DNA of 64,000 nt from contig CAVPJV010000007.1 in the NCBI GenBank assembly GCA_963705515.1, forward strand, positions 186,001-250,000, read 5' to 3'. The notes under the pieces are model-generated. The model saw only the letters and a program-made list of their open reading frames with translations. It ran no database searches and was not told where the DNA came from. Shown piece after piece: positions 11,733 to 19,363 of the stretch (positions within the stretch are counted from its first letter, which is position 1; the number at the start of each line of letters is the position of its first letter). A program made the translations under genes and the position numbers. The DNA is from Gaiellasilicea sp963705515. GTDB lineage: Bacteria; Actinomycetota; Thermoleophilia; Gaiellales; Gaiellaceae.

Positions 11733-12392
11733 TCAACGCACTGCGCGTGCCAGCGTGATCACCTCCACCCTGCGCGCACCGCCCTGTCGGAGCGCGGACG
11801 CCGCGGCGCCGGCGGTGGCACCGCTCGTGTAGATGTCGTCGACCAGGCAGACCCGGGCAGGCGACGCGCGCGCCGGTGCGAACGCTCCGCGCACGTTCCG
11901 CCGCCGCTCCTGCAGCCCGAGCCCTCGCTGACGCTCGACCGAGCGCGCACGTCGGAGAAGCGGCGCGACCGGCAGCTCCCAGACGCGGCCGAGCTCGCGC
12001 GCGAGCGCCTCGGCCGGCCGGTGGCCGCGGCGCAGCGCCCGCTCTCCGTCGGCCGGGACGAACACGATCACGGCCACGGCAGGACGTGACAGCGTCTCGG
12101 CGACGATCGCCGCCGCCTCCCGGGCGAGGCGCCGCTGCCCGTGCTCCTTCCACGCCTGCACGAACCGCCGCGCCGGCTCGTCGTAGACGATCGCGGCGCG
12201 CGCGCTCGCGAACGGGATCCTCTTGCCGCTGCACTCGGCGCACCGCTTCACCGGCCACGCGCCGGGAGAGCCGCAGCGATCGCAGAGCGGCGGCGCGAGC
12301 CGGATCAACGCGTCGTGACAACCGGCGCAGAAGGCGGACCCGGGCACTCCGCACGCGGCGCACCGGTGCGGCAAGAGGACGTCGAGGAGCAC
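11733..12392 (-). CDS. comF: ComF family phosphoribosyltransferase-like protein
   Basis: A 219-residue ComF protein. The N-terminus has three CxxC pairs forming zinc-finger-like motifs (RCAACGV, FCAGC, LCDRCG, RCAECSG), and the C-terminal half is a PRTase fold with the PRPP loop VCLVDDIYTSGATAGAA. In naturally competent bacteria ComF is needed for DNA uptake, but many ComF relatives have no known role, and no other competence gene lies in this window. It is upstream of hpf with a short gap, as in many actinobacteria. Confidence 0.93.
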   Translation of the reverse strand: MLLDVLLPHRCAACGVPGSAFCAGCHDALIRLAPPLCDRCGSPGAWPVKRCAECSGKRIPFASARAAIVYDEPARRFVQAWKEHGQRRLAREAAAIVAETLSRPAVAVIVFVPADGERALRRGHRPAEALARELGRVWELPVAPLLRRARSVERQRGLGLQERRRNVRGAFAPARASPARVCLVDDIYTSGATAGAAASALRQGGARRVEVITLARAVR

Positions 12393-12449
12393 TGCCTCGA
12401 CCGTACGGAGGCAGCCGTCACGGGTGTGTCACACAGTCGTGACGATTCG

Positions 12450-13223
12450 CTAAGTCTCGAGCTTGTACTCCTCCCGCTCGGGCAGGCCCTGCTTCCGGCG
12501 GAGCATGTTGTCCGCGGCGAGCAACTGTTCCTTGTCGCCGATGTCGAGCCACGAGCCGGTGAACGAGTAGCCGTAGACCGGCTCGCGCGAGCGGAGCCAC
12601 TCGATGAAGCTGCCGGACTGATCGGGAGCGTTGCCCTCGGCGAGGTAGCGCGCGACGAGCGGCAGATGCTCGCGGTGGTAGATGTAGGTCGCCGTCGCGG
12701 CAAGCGTGCTCGTCGGCTCGGGCGGCTTCTCGACGAAGTCGATCACGCGGTCGTCGCCGTCGAGCTCGACGACCCCGTACTGGCTCGCGAGCCTGAGGTC
12801 GCCCACATCCCGGACGGCGACCGCACTGGCGACACCTTTGCCGCGCCAGAAGCCGATGTAGTCCTGCAGGTCGTAGTCGAAGAGGTTGTCGCCGGCGATC
12901 ACGATCACGTCGTCGTCGACGATCCCGGCTCGCTCCAATGCGAAGGCGACGTCGCCGATCGCGCCGAGCCGGTCGTCGTTCGAGCTCGTCCCGTCGTCGT
13001 GGACGGTGACGCCGTCCTTGAGCTTCGCCCAGTGCTCGAAATCCCGGGCGAAGCGGCTGTTCGTGACGATATGCACCTCATCGATCTCCTCGGCCTCTCG
13101 AACCCGGTCGAGGATCCAGTCGACCATCGGCTTGCCGCCGACCGGCAGCAGGCACTTGGAGAGATCGTCGGTGAGGGGCCGCAGCCGGGTCGCGTAGCCG
13201 CCGGCGAGAATGATCGCCTTCAT
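12450..13223 (-). CDS. Sugar-phosphate nucleotidyltransferase
   Basis: A 257-residue nucleotidyltransferase of the glucose-1-phosphate thymidylyl-/uridylyltransferase type. The N-terminal signature AIILAGGYATRLRPLT and the substrate-site motifs VIAGDNLFDYD, VEKPPEP and GSWLDIGD are present. It makes an NDP-sugar from NTP and a sugar-1-phosphate; the exact pair is not decidable from sequence. The ATG overlaps the preceding gene's stop as ATGA, tying it to the small nucleotidyltransferase upstream. The context (UDP-glucose dehydrogenase, a second nucleotidyltransferase, an LCP protein) suggests surface polysaccharide synthesis. Confidence 0.9.
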   Translation of the reverse strand: MKAIILAGGYATRLRPLTDDLSKCLLPVGGKPMVDWILDRVREAEEIDEVHIVTNSRFARDFEHWAKLKDGVTVHDDGTSSNDDRLGAIGDVAFALERAGIVDDDVIVIAGDNLFDYDLQDYIGFWRGKGVASAVAVRDVGDLRLASQYGVVELDGDDRVIDFVEKPPEPTSTLAATATYIYHREHLPLVARYLAEGNAPDQSGSFIEWLRSREPVYGYSFTGSWLDIGDKEQLLAADNMLRRKQGLPEREEYKLET

Positions 13224-13957
13224 CGGAACGGGTGCTCCTTGAGGGGCTGGAGGTCGTCCTCAGGCCCCCACTGGTGCTGGACGCCGCGGGACTCGAGCAG
13301 CGACTCGATGCGAAGCTCGAGTTCCTGCTGGAACGTCGGATCGGCGTCACGGACGAGCTGGAGCAGGAGCGCGCCGAGCTCGCCGCCGCCCCACCCCTGC
13401 GCAGCTTCCAGCTCGCGCAGCGGGCCGGCGAGCTGGTCGTGGTAGGGGTGCCACCGGTGCTCGAGGGCGAAGAGCGTGCGCACGAGGTGGAGCGCGGACT
13501 CCGACGCCTGCATGCGCCCCCCGAGCTCGTTCCCTCGGCGCCAAGCCTTCAGCGAGCGGACGAAGCAGTTGAGATACCCGTCGTAGTGCTCGTCGAGTTG
13601 CGCGTGTGCGTGCTCACCCGCGCGGCTGAGGGTGGTCTCGACGAGCGCAGCAAGCGGGCCGCGGTCGACGAGGACGCGGCCGGTGACGAGCATGCCCACC
13701 TGCCAATCGGGTCGCTCCGCCAGCTTGCACAGCCGGTCCGGTGACGAGTAGAAGACGTCGGCCGCCAGCCCGTCGGCGCCCGTCCGCTTCTCGCGGAGCG
13801 CCGCGCGGGACGGGTACGCCTCGTCGGTGACGACGCGTATCAGGTCGAAGTCCGAGCCCTCACGATCCGTTCCGGCCGCCCGCGAGCCGTGCAGGATCAG
13901 GCCGACGGAGGCCGGATCGGTCTCGACCTCCCTCGTGATCTCGTCGAGCACGCTCAC
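13220..13957 (-). CDS. Nucleotidyltransferase-domain protein
   Basis: A 245-residue protein with the minimal polymerase-beta nucleotidyltransferase signature: GLILHGSRAAGTDREGSDFDLIRV (GS-x10-DxD) near residue 20. The C-terminal part (from about 115) is helical, with an ERHWHPY-like stretch, resembling proteins of the aminoglycoside/kanamycin nucleotidyltransferase type and HEPN-associated enzymes. Start GTG at 13957 overlaps the mtnA stop as GTGA, and its own stop overlaps the next ATG, so three genes are coupled. Substrate unknown. An uninterrupted frame runs far upstream of the start, but that part is antisense or off-frame to mtnA and ahcY and is not part of this protein. Confidence 0.82.
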   Translation of the reverse strand: MSVLDEITREVETDPASVGLILHGSRAAGTDREGSDFDLIRVVTDEAYPSRAALREKRTGADGLAADVFYSSPDRLCKLAERPDWQVGMLVTGRVLVDRGPLAALVETTLSRAGEHAHAQLDEHYDGYLNCFVRSLKAWRRGNELGGRMQASESALHLVRTLFALEHRWHPYHDQLAGPLRELEAAQGWGGGELGALLLQLVRDADPTFQQELELRIESLLESRGVQHQWGPEDDLQPLKEHPFR

Positions 13958-14905
13958 CGCGGCAGCGACTCCCCGTACGGCGGGCGGTGCACGCCGGCCT
14001 CCGTCACGATTGCGGCGATCAGCTCTGCCGGGGTGACGTCGAAGGCGGGGTTGTGGGCTTCGAAGCGGCTGCTGATCTCGGCGCCGTCGCGCTCCTCGAT
14101 CGGGATTCCTGCACCGGTCGCGGTCGCCGGGTCGATCGTCGAGGTCGGGGCGACCACGTAGAGCGGGATCCCGTGATGGGCGGCGGCCACGGCGAGACCA
14201 TACGTCCCGATCTTGTTCGCGGAGTCGCCGTTGGCCGCGATCCGGTCCGCACCCGTGACGATGCAGTCGACCTCGCCGCGGCTCATCAGATGCGCCGCCG
14301 CGGAGTCGGCGATCACGGCATGCGGGACGCCGAGCGCCTCGAGCTCCCAGGCCGTCAACCTCGCTCCCTGGAGCAGCGGCCTCGTCTCGTCGACCCACAC
14401 GTGCGCGAGCAGGCCCTCCTCCCACGCCGCACGCAGCGCCCCGACGGCCGAGCCGTAGCCACCCGTCGCGAGCCCGCCGGCGTTGCAGTGCGTCAGTGCC
14501 TTCGTGCCGGGCCCGAAGAGGGCGACTGCGTGCGCTCCCATGCGCTTGCAGCGATCGACCTCGGCCTCGTGCAGGGCACGAGCCCGCTCGGCCGACGGGT
14601 CGCCGCGCATCTGCTCGAGCGCCCAGACGAGGTTGACGGCCGTCGGCCGCGACTCGGCCAGGACTCGGTACGCCGCAGTCCAGGTCCTCGCCGCGCTCCG
14701 CTGCGAGCGCGTACCCGTACGCGGCTGCGACGCCGATCGCAGGAGCGCCGCGCACCGCGAGCGTCCGGATCGCGTCCGCCACCTCGGCGGCGGACTCGCA
14801 CCGGAGCTCGACTTCCTCGTCCGGAAGCCGGCGCTGGTCGAGCAGGACAACCGCGCCGGCTTCCAGACGAATGATCTCCTCGGGGCTTAGGTTCCTTCGT
14901 CCCAC
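13954..14905 (-). CDS. mtnA: Methylthioribose-1-phosphate isomerase, frameshifted
   Basis: Methionine salvage enzyme that turns methylthioribose-1-phosphate into methylthioribulose-1-phosphate. The N-terminus (LSPEEIIRLEAGAVVLLDQR ... VRGAPAIGVAAAYGYAL) and the C-terminal part (SRPTAVNLVWALEQM, catalytic Cys in THCNAGGL, Asp in GADRIAANGD) lie in different frames. One extra base near 14677 (minus strand GAC-T-GCGGCG) separates them; removing it gives a continuous protein of about 316 residues. Best start is GTG 14905, overlapping ahcY by 19 bases. A neighbouring ahcY fits the sulfur-metabolite role. Error, mutation or recoding cannot be told apart here. Confidence 0.85.
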
Positions 14906-16155
14906 GAGGCCAGGTACTTCGCCTGCTCCTCGGTGAGCTGGTCGATCTCGACGCCCATCGTCGCGAGCTTCAGGCGCGCGATCTCGTTGTCGATCTCCTC
15001 CGGCACCACGTAGACCTTCTTCTCCAGCGACGTCGCGTTCTGGACGACGTACTCGGCGGAAAGGGCCTGGTTGGCGAAGGACATGTCCATCACCTGGGCC
15101 GGGTGCCCCTCGGCGGCGGCGAGGTTGACGAGGCGGCCGTCCGCGATCAGATAGAGCCGGCGGCCGTCCGCCAGCGTGAACTCCTCGACGAACTCGCGTG
15201 CCTGCCGGGTCTCGCTGGCGAGCGCGCGCAGCGCCGGCAGCTCGATCTCGACGTTGAAGTGGCCCGTGTTGGCGAGGAGCGCGCCGTCCTTCATCTGCTC
15301 CATGTGGCTCTTCGCGACAACGGACTTGTCGCCCGTGGCGGTGATGAAGATGTCGCCGACCTTGGCCGCCTCCTCCATCGTCATCACGAGGAAGCCGTCC
15401 ATGACCGCCTCGATCGCCTTCATCGGGTCGACCTCGGTGACGATCACGTTCGAGCCCATCCCCTTCGCCCGCATCGCGACGCCGCGCCCGCACCAGCCGT
15501 AGCCGGCCACGACGAGCATGCGTCCGGCGAGGAGGACGTTGGTGGCGCGGATGATGCCGTCGAGCGTCGACTGGCCCGTGCCGTAGCGGTTGTCGAAGAG
15601 ATGCTTGGTCTTCGCCTCGTTGACCGCGACGACCGGGAACGCGAGCTTGCCGTCCCGCTCGAGGGCCTTCAGGCGGATGACGCCGGTGGTGGTCTCCTCC
15701 GTGCCCGCGATCACGTCGCCGAGCTGCTCGCGGCGGGCGGTGTGCAGGACGCCGATCACGTCGGCGCCGTCGTCCATCGTGATGTGCGGCTTGTGGTCGA
15801 CCGCGGCCTCGATGTGCTGGTAGTACGAGTCGTTGTCCTCGCCCTTGATCGCGAAGGTCGAGATCCCGTACTCGTCGACGAGCGCGGCAGCGACGTCGTC
15901 CTGGGTCGAGAGCGGGTTGGACGCGCAGATGACGACGTCGGCGCCGCCCGCCTGGAGCGTGCGCATCAGGTTCGCGGTCTCGGTCGTCACGTGCAGGCAG
16001 GCGGAGATGCGGTAGCCCGAGAGGGGCTGCTCGGTCTCGAACCGCTCGCGGATCGCTGCCAGCACCGGCATCTGCCGGTCGGCCCACTCGATCCTGCGGA
16101 CGCCGTCGGAGGCGAGCGCAAGATCCTTTACGTCGTATCGCTTGGTCGTAGCCAT
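14887..16155 (-). CDS. ahcY: Adenosylhomocysteinase
   Basis: A 422-residue S-adenosylhomocysteine hydrolase. It contains the substrate-domain motifs ISACLHVTTETANLM, CASNPLSTQDDVAAAL and the GEDNDSYY segment, and the NAD-binding loop VAGYGWCGRGVA. It splits S-adenosylhomocysteine into adenosine and homocysteine, relieving product inhibition of methyltransferases. It starts with ATG 10 bases after the merR stop, so it is probably in the merR transcript, and is followed by mtnA with a short overlap, linking methyl-cycle and methionine salvage steps. The C-terminus ends WDEGT rather than the more frequent PxHYRY, which is normal for a subset of bacterial and archaeal enzymes. Confidence 0.97.
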   Translation of the reverse strand: MATTKRYDVKDLALASDGVRRIEWADRQMPVLAAIRERFETEQPLSGYRISACLHVTTETANLMRTLQAGGADVVICASNPLSTQDDVAAALVDEYGISTFAIKGEDNDSYYQHIEAAVDHKPHITMDDGADVIGVLHTARREQLGDVIAGTEETTTGVIRLKALERDGKLAFPVVAVNEAKTKHLFDNRYGTGQSTLDGIIRATNVLLAGRMLVVAGYGWCGRGVAMRAKGMGSNVIVTEVDPMKAIEAVMDGFLVMTMEEAAKVGDIFITATGDKSVVAKSHMEQMKDGALLANTGHFNVEIELPALRALASETRQAREFVEEFTLADGRRLYLIADGRLVNLAAAEGHPAQVMDMSFANQALSAEYVVQNATSLEKKVYVVPEEIDNEIARLKLATMGVEIDQLTEEQAKYLASWDEGT

Positions 16156-16167
16156 GTGTTCCCTTCG

Positions 16168-16500
16168 CTAGGCGGCCGAGATCAGCCGCTCGTGCTTTCG
16201 CTGTTCCCACTCGACCCAGTCTGCGCCCGGCCCGGCAGAGCGCATCCAACCGTCGAGGGCCGTGCGAAGCTCGGGCTCACGACGGAGACGCGCCGCGAAG
16301 GCGACCTCGTCCAGCTCGAGCCCGAACCGCTCCCGCAGCAGCTTCAGCTGCCGAAGCTGGAGCAGCTCTGTGGTGCCGTAGATCCGGTACCCGGCCGCCG
16401 TGCGCGCCGGGACGACGAGACCGACGGTCTCGAGATACCGCAGCATTCGCGCCGACCAACCCGTCTGGGCTGCGGCGTCGGCGATCGTCAGAGCCTCCAT
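16168..16500 (-). CDS. MerR family transcriptional regulator
   Basis: A 110-residue MerR-type protein: winged helix-turn-helix (LTIADAAAQTGWSARMLRYLETVGLV, then TAAGYRIYG) followed by a short helical dimerisation region. There is no room for a large effector domain, so it may act without a ligand or through a partner. It precedes ahcY in the same direction, and a 9-bp perfect inverted repeat overlaps its promoter region, so autoregulation and control of ahcY-mtnA are inferred. Confidence 0.9.
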   Translation of the reverse strand: MEALTIADAAAQTGWSARMLRYLETVGLVVPARTAAGYRIYGTTELLQLRQLKLLRERFGLELDEVAFAARLRREPELRTALDGWMRSAGPGADWVEWEQRKHERLISAA

Positions 16501-16503
16501 CGG

Positions 16504-16535
16504 CGCAACCTTACCATGCTGTTGTGAAGGTTGCG
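16504..16535. promoter_or_regulatory. Inverted repeat, probable MerR operator
   Basis: CGCAACCTT and AAGGTTGCG are perfect 9-base inverted halves separated by 14 bases, three bases upstream of the merR ATG. MerR proteins bind long dyads placed within their target promoters, so this is probably the self-regulatory operator. Only a few bases separate it from the ATG, so the mRNA leader must be very short. Confidence 0.7.
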
Positions 16536-16545
16536 AGGTCGAGCT

Positions 16546-16956
16546 CTAGGCCGCCGACGTCCCCTCGCGGCCGTACAGATCCTCGAGCCGGACGACGTCG
16601 TCCAGGTGCGGCGTCGAGACCTCGAGGATGGTCGTGTCCTCGATCGCGGTGATCCGGTGGACGGTGCCGGGTATGTAGTGGAACGCGGCGCCGGCCGAGA
16701 TCACTTCCTCGTTCAGGACCGCCTGCCCCACCTCGCCGAGCTCGAGCTTCGCGCGACCCGACTGGACGAGCCACGACTCGTCCTTCTCATTGTGGAACTG
16801 CAGGCTCAGCGCCGCCCCCGCCTTCACGAACAGGACCTTGCCGCAGTACACGTCCGTCAGCGCCCAGATCAGCTCGTAGCCCCACGGCTTCTCGACCTTG
16901 CGCACGTCGAAGGCCCAGCGGTCGAGCGAGTCGAGGTTCGGGGAGTCGATGCTCAC
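16546..16956 (-). CDS. Cupin, mannose-6-phosphate isomerase type II-like
   Basis: A 136-residue single cupin domain. It carries VEKPWGYELIW near the N-terminus and cupin metal-site residues in LQFHNEKDESWLV and PGTVHRIT. It resembles the stand-alone C-terminal domain of bifunctional mannose-6-phosphate isomerase/GDP-mannose pyrophosphorylase, so isomerisation of a sugar phosphate is a reasonable inference. The GTG start overlaps the stop of the adjacent nucleotidyltransferase as GTGA, which fits a shared pathway step. It could equally be a non-catalytic sugar-binding cupin. Confidence 0.85.
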   Translation of the reverse strand: MSIDSPNLDSLDRWAFDVRKVEKPWGYELIWALTDVYCGKVLFVKAGAALSLQFHNEKDESWLVQSGRAKLELGEVGQAVLNEEVISAGAAFHYIPGTVHRITAIEDTTILEVSTPHLDDVVRLEDLYGREGTSAA

Positions 16957-18068
16957 GAGAACGACACCGCCCCCGGCGCGATCGTCACATTCGCTGCCAC
17001 CCGCATGCCGTGGTCGAGCATATTCCTGTCGCCGACCCGGGCGCCAGGGCCGATCACGGAGAGCCCGCGCACCTCGCACTCCGCCCCCAGCTCGGCGTGC
17101 TCGCCGACGATCGACCCGGAGATGTGCGTCCGCGGGCCGACGACCGCGCCGGCGCCGATCACCGACGACTCGACCGACGCCCCCTCTCCGATCACGGCGT
17201 TTGCGCCGATCACGGCGAGGCTGCCAATCCGTGCGCCCGCGCCGATCCTGGCGCCCGCGCCGACGAACACCGGCGGCACGAGCCGAGCGCCTGCCGTCTC
17301 GGCTCCGTCCGCCACGAGCGTGTACTCGGGCCCGAGCCGGTCGCCGAGCTCGGTGACGAAGTTCCGCTCGAGCACGTCGCGGTGCGCCTGGAGATAGGCG
17401 TCGGGTGTCCCGATGTCGAGCCAGTAGCCCGCCAGCGCGACGCCGTACACGCTTTGCTCCTCGACGAGCTGCGGAAAGACCTCGCGCTCGATCGAGACCG
17501 GGCGGCCGGGCGGGATCAGATCGAGCACGTCCGGCTCGAGCACGTACATCCCCGCGTTGATCAGGTTTGTGTCGATCTCCTCGGGCCGCGGCTTCTCGAG
17601 GAAGCTCAGCACTCGCCCGTCCTCGCTGTGCACGCGAACGAGCCCGTAGCGGCTCGGATCCTCCACGGGTGTGAGCAGGATCGTCGCGCGGCACCCTCGG
17701 TCCCGGTGGAAGTCCACGAGCGCGCCGAGGTCGGTCTCGCGCAGCGAGTCACCGTTGAGCGCGAAGAACGGCTCGTCGATTCCTTCGGCGGCGAAGCGGA
17801 TTGCGCCGCCGGTGCCGAGCGGCTCCTGCTCGATCCTGTACTCGAGCCGGAGGTCGCCGTACCGGTCGCCGAAGTACTCCTGGATCTGGGTCGGGAGGTA
17901 GCCACACGAGATGATCGCCCTGGTCACCCCGAAGCGGCGCAGATGCTCGAAGGTGTAGGCCAGCTGGGGCCGGTCGACGAGCGGCAGCATGTCCTTCCGG
18001 GTCCGGTCGGTCAGGGGCCGCAAGCGCGTGCCGAGGCCGCCGACGAGGATGACCGCAGGCAGGCTCAC
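16953..18068 (-). CDS. Sugar nucleotidyltransferase with left-handed beta-helix domain (mannose-1-phosphate guanylyltransferase-like)
   Basis: A 371-residue two-domain enzyme. The catalytic part (1-240) has VILVGGLGTRLRPLTDRTRKDMLPLVDRP and the motifs LNGDSLRETDLG and GYWLDIGTPD. The C-terminal part (about 270-365) is a run of hexapeptide repeats (IGAGARIGSLAVIGANAVIGE-like), forming a left-handed beta-helix as in GDP-mannose and ADP/UDP-glucose pyrophosphorylase relatives. With the cupin next door, GDP-mannose formation is the best guess. The GTG start overlaps the ugd stop (GTGA). Confidence 0.88.
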   Translation of the reverse strand: MSLPAVILVGGLGTRLRPLTDRTRKDMLPLVDRPQLAYTFEHLRRFGVTRAIISCGYLPTQIQEYFGDRYGDLRLEYRIEQEPLGTGGAIRFAAEGIDEPFFALNGDSLRETDLGALVDFHRDRGCRATILLTPVEDPSRYGLVRVHSEDGRVLSFLEKPRPEEIDTNLINAGMYVLEPDVLDLIPPGRPVSIEREVFPQLVEEQSVYGVALAGYWLDIGTPDAYLQAHRDVLERNFVTELGDRLGPEYTLVADGAETAGARLVPPVFVGAGARIGAGARIGSLAVIGANAVIGEGASVESSVIGAGAVVGPRTHISGSIVGEHAELGAECEVRGLSVIGPGARVGDRNMLDHGMRVAANVTIAPGAVSFS

Positions 18069-19348
18069 GCTGAGGGGCGGCCGATGCTCTCGTAGACCCA
18101 GCCGGATTCGCGCATCCGGCCGGGATCGAGCATGTTGCGGCCGTCGACGAAGACCGGCTGCGCCGAGCCGGCCGCGGCGCGTGCCTCCGCCCAGTCGACG
18201 TCGGCGAGCTCCGGCCACTCGGTCACGAGCACGACGGCGTCGGCGCCGGCGAGGGCAGCCGCGGCGGTCTCGACCTGCTCGACCCCCGGGAGGCCGTTGA
18301 TCTTCGCGATCGGATCCCACGCACGGACGTGCGCGCCCTCGGCCACGAGCCGGCCCGCGAGCACGAGGCTGGGCGCCTCGCGGATGTCGTCCGTGTTCGG
18401 CTTGAAGGCGACGCCGAGGAGCGCCACCGTCTTGCCGCGGAGATTGCCGAGGTGATGCTGCAGCTTGCCGATCACGCGACGCTTCTGCAGCTCGTTGACC
18501 TCGATCACGGCGTTCAGGAGCTGGAAGTGGTAGCCCGAGTTGGCCGCCAGCTGCTTGAGCGCGAGCGAGTCCTTCGGGAAGCAGCTGCCGCCGTAGCCGA
18601 TCCCGGCGCGCAGGAAGCTCGAGCCGATGCGCCGGTCGAGCCCGATGCCCTCGGCGACGCGGACGACGTCGGCGCCGGTTGCCTCGCAGACGTTCGCGAT
18701 CTCGTTGATGAAGCTGATCCGAGTCATCAGCGCCGCGTTCGCGGCGAGCTTGATCATTTCGGCCGAGGCGACGTCGCAATGGACGACGGGCGCGTCGATC
18801 CCGGCATGAAGCTGCTCGACCGCCTCGCCGTCGGCCACGTCGAACGCGCCGATCACGATCCGATCCGGGTGCTGGAAGTCGCGCATCGCCGTGCCCTCGG
18901 CCGTGAACTCTGGATTGGACGCGTAGCCGACGTTCTCGAGCCCGCGCGCGTCGAGCCGGTGGCGGACATTCTCGCCGGTCCCCACCGGGACGGTGCTCTT
19001 CATCACCATCACGGCCCGGCGCTCGAGCCCGCCGAGCTCGTCGACGACGGTCCAGACGGCGGAGAGATCTGCGTCGCCGGAGTAGGTCGGCGGCGTCCCG
19101 ACGGCGACGAAGAGGAAGTCGGCGTCCTGCACCGCCTCCGCGACGTCGAGCGTGTAGGTCAGCCGCTCGGCGTTGCCGCGCAGCAGCTCCTCGAGCCCGG
19201 GCTCGTAGATCGGTATCTCGCCGGCGCGCAGCCGCTCGATCCGGCCGGGGATGACGTCGCGGATGACGACGTCATGCCCGAGGTCGGCGAAACACGCACC
19301 GGTGACGAGACCGACGTAGCCGGCGCCGAAGACAGCGACTCTGCTCAC
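18065..19348 (-). CDS. ugd: UDP-glucose 6-dehydrogenase
   Basis: A 427-residue UDP-sugar dehydrogenase that oxidises UDP-glucose to UDP-glucuronate with NAD. It has the N-terminal Rossmann signature VAVFGAGYVGLVTGACFA, the catalytic cysteine in GYGGSCFPKDS, and a C-terminal UDP-binding domain beginning around GKTVALLGVAFKPNTDD. The UDP-glucuronate made would feed acidic surface polysaccharide or teichuronic acid. It leads the 12.4-19.3 kb coupled gene set and follows the LCP gene by 15 bases. Confidence 0.95.
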   Translation of the reverse strand: MSRVAVFGAGYVGLVTGACFADLGHDVVIRDVIPGRIERLRAGEIPIYEPGLEELLRGNAERLTYTLDVAEAVQDADFLFVAVGTPPTYSGDADLSAVWTVVDELGGLERRAVMVMKSTVPVGTGENVRHRLDARGLENVGYASNPEFTAEGTAMRDFQHPDRIVIGAFDVADGEAVEQLHAGIDAPVVHCDVASAEMIKLAANAALMTRISFINEIANVCEATGADVVRVAEGIGLDRRIGSSFLRAGIGYGGSCFPKDSLALKQLAANSGYHFQLLNAVIEVNELQKRRVIGKLQHHLGNLRGKTVALLGVAFKPNTDDIREAPSLVLAGRLVAEGAHVRAWDPIAKINGLPGVEQVETAAAALAGADAVVLVTEWPELADVDWAEARAAAGSAQPVFVDGRNMLDPGRMRESGWVYESIGRPSA

Positions 19349-19363
19349 GGCCGGTGAACCTAC

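Noticed and set aside
13220..16249. Single 1009-codon minus-strand gene
   Set aside because: Only its last 245 codons form a protein. The rest is off-frame to ahcY and mtnA and is open because of GC bias.
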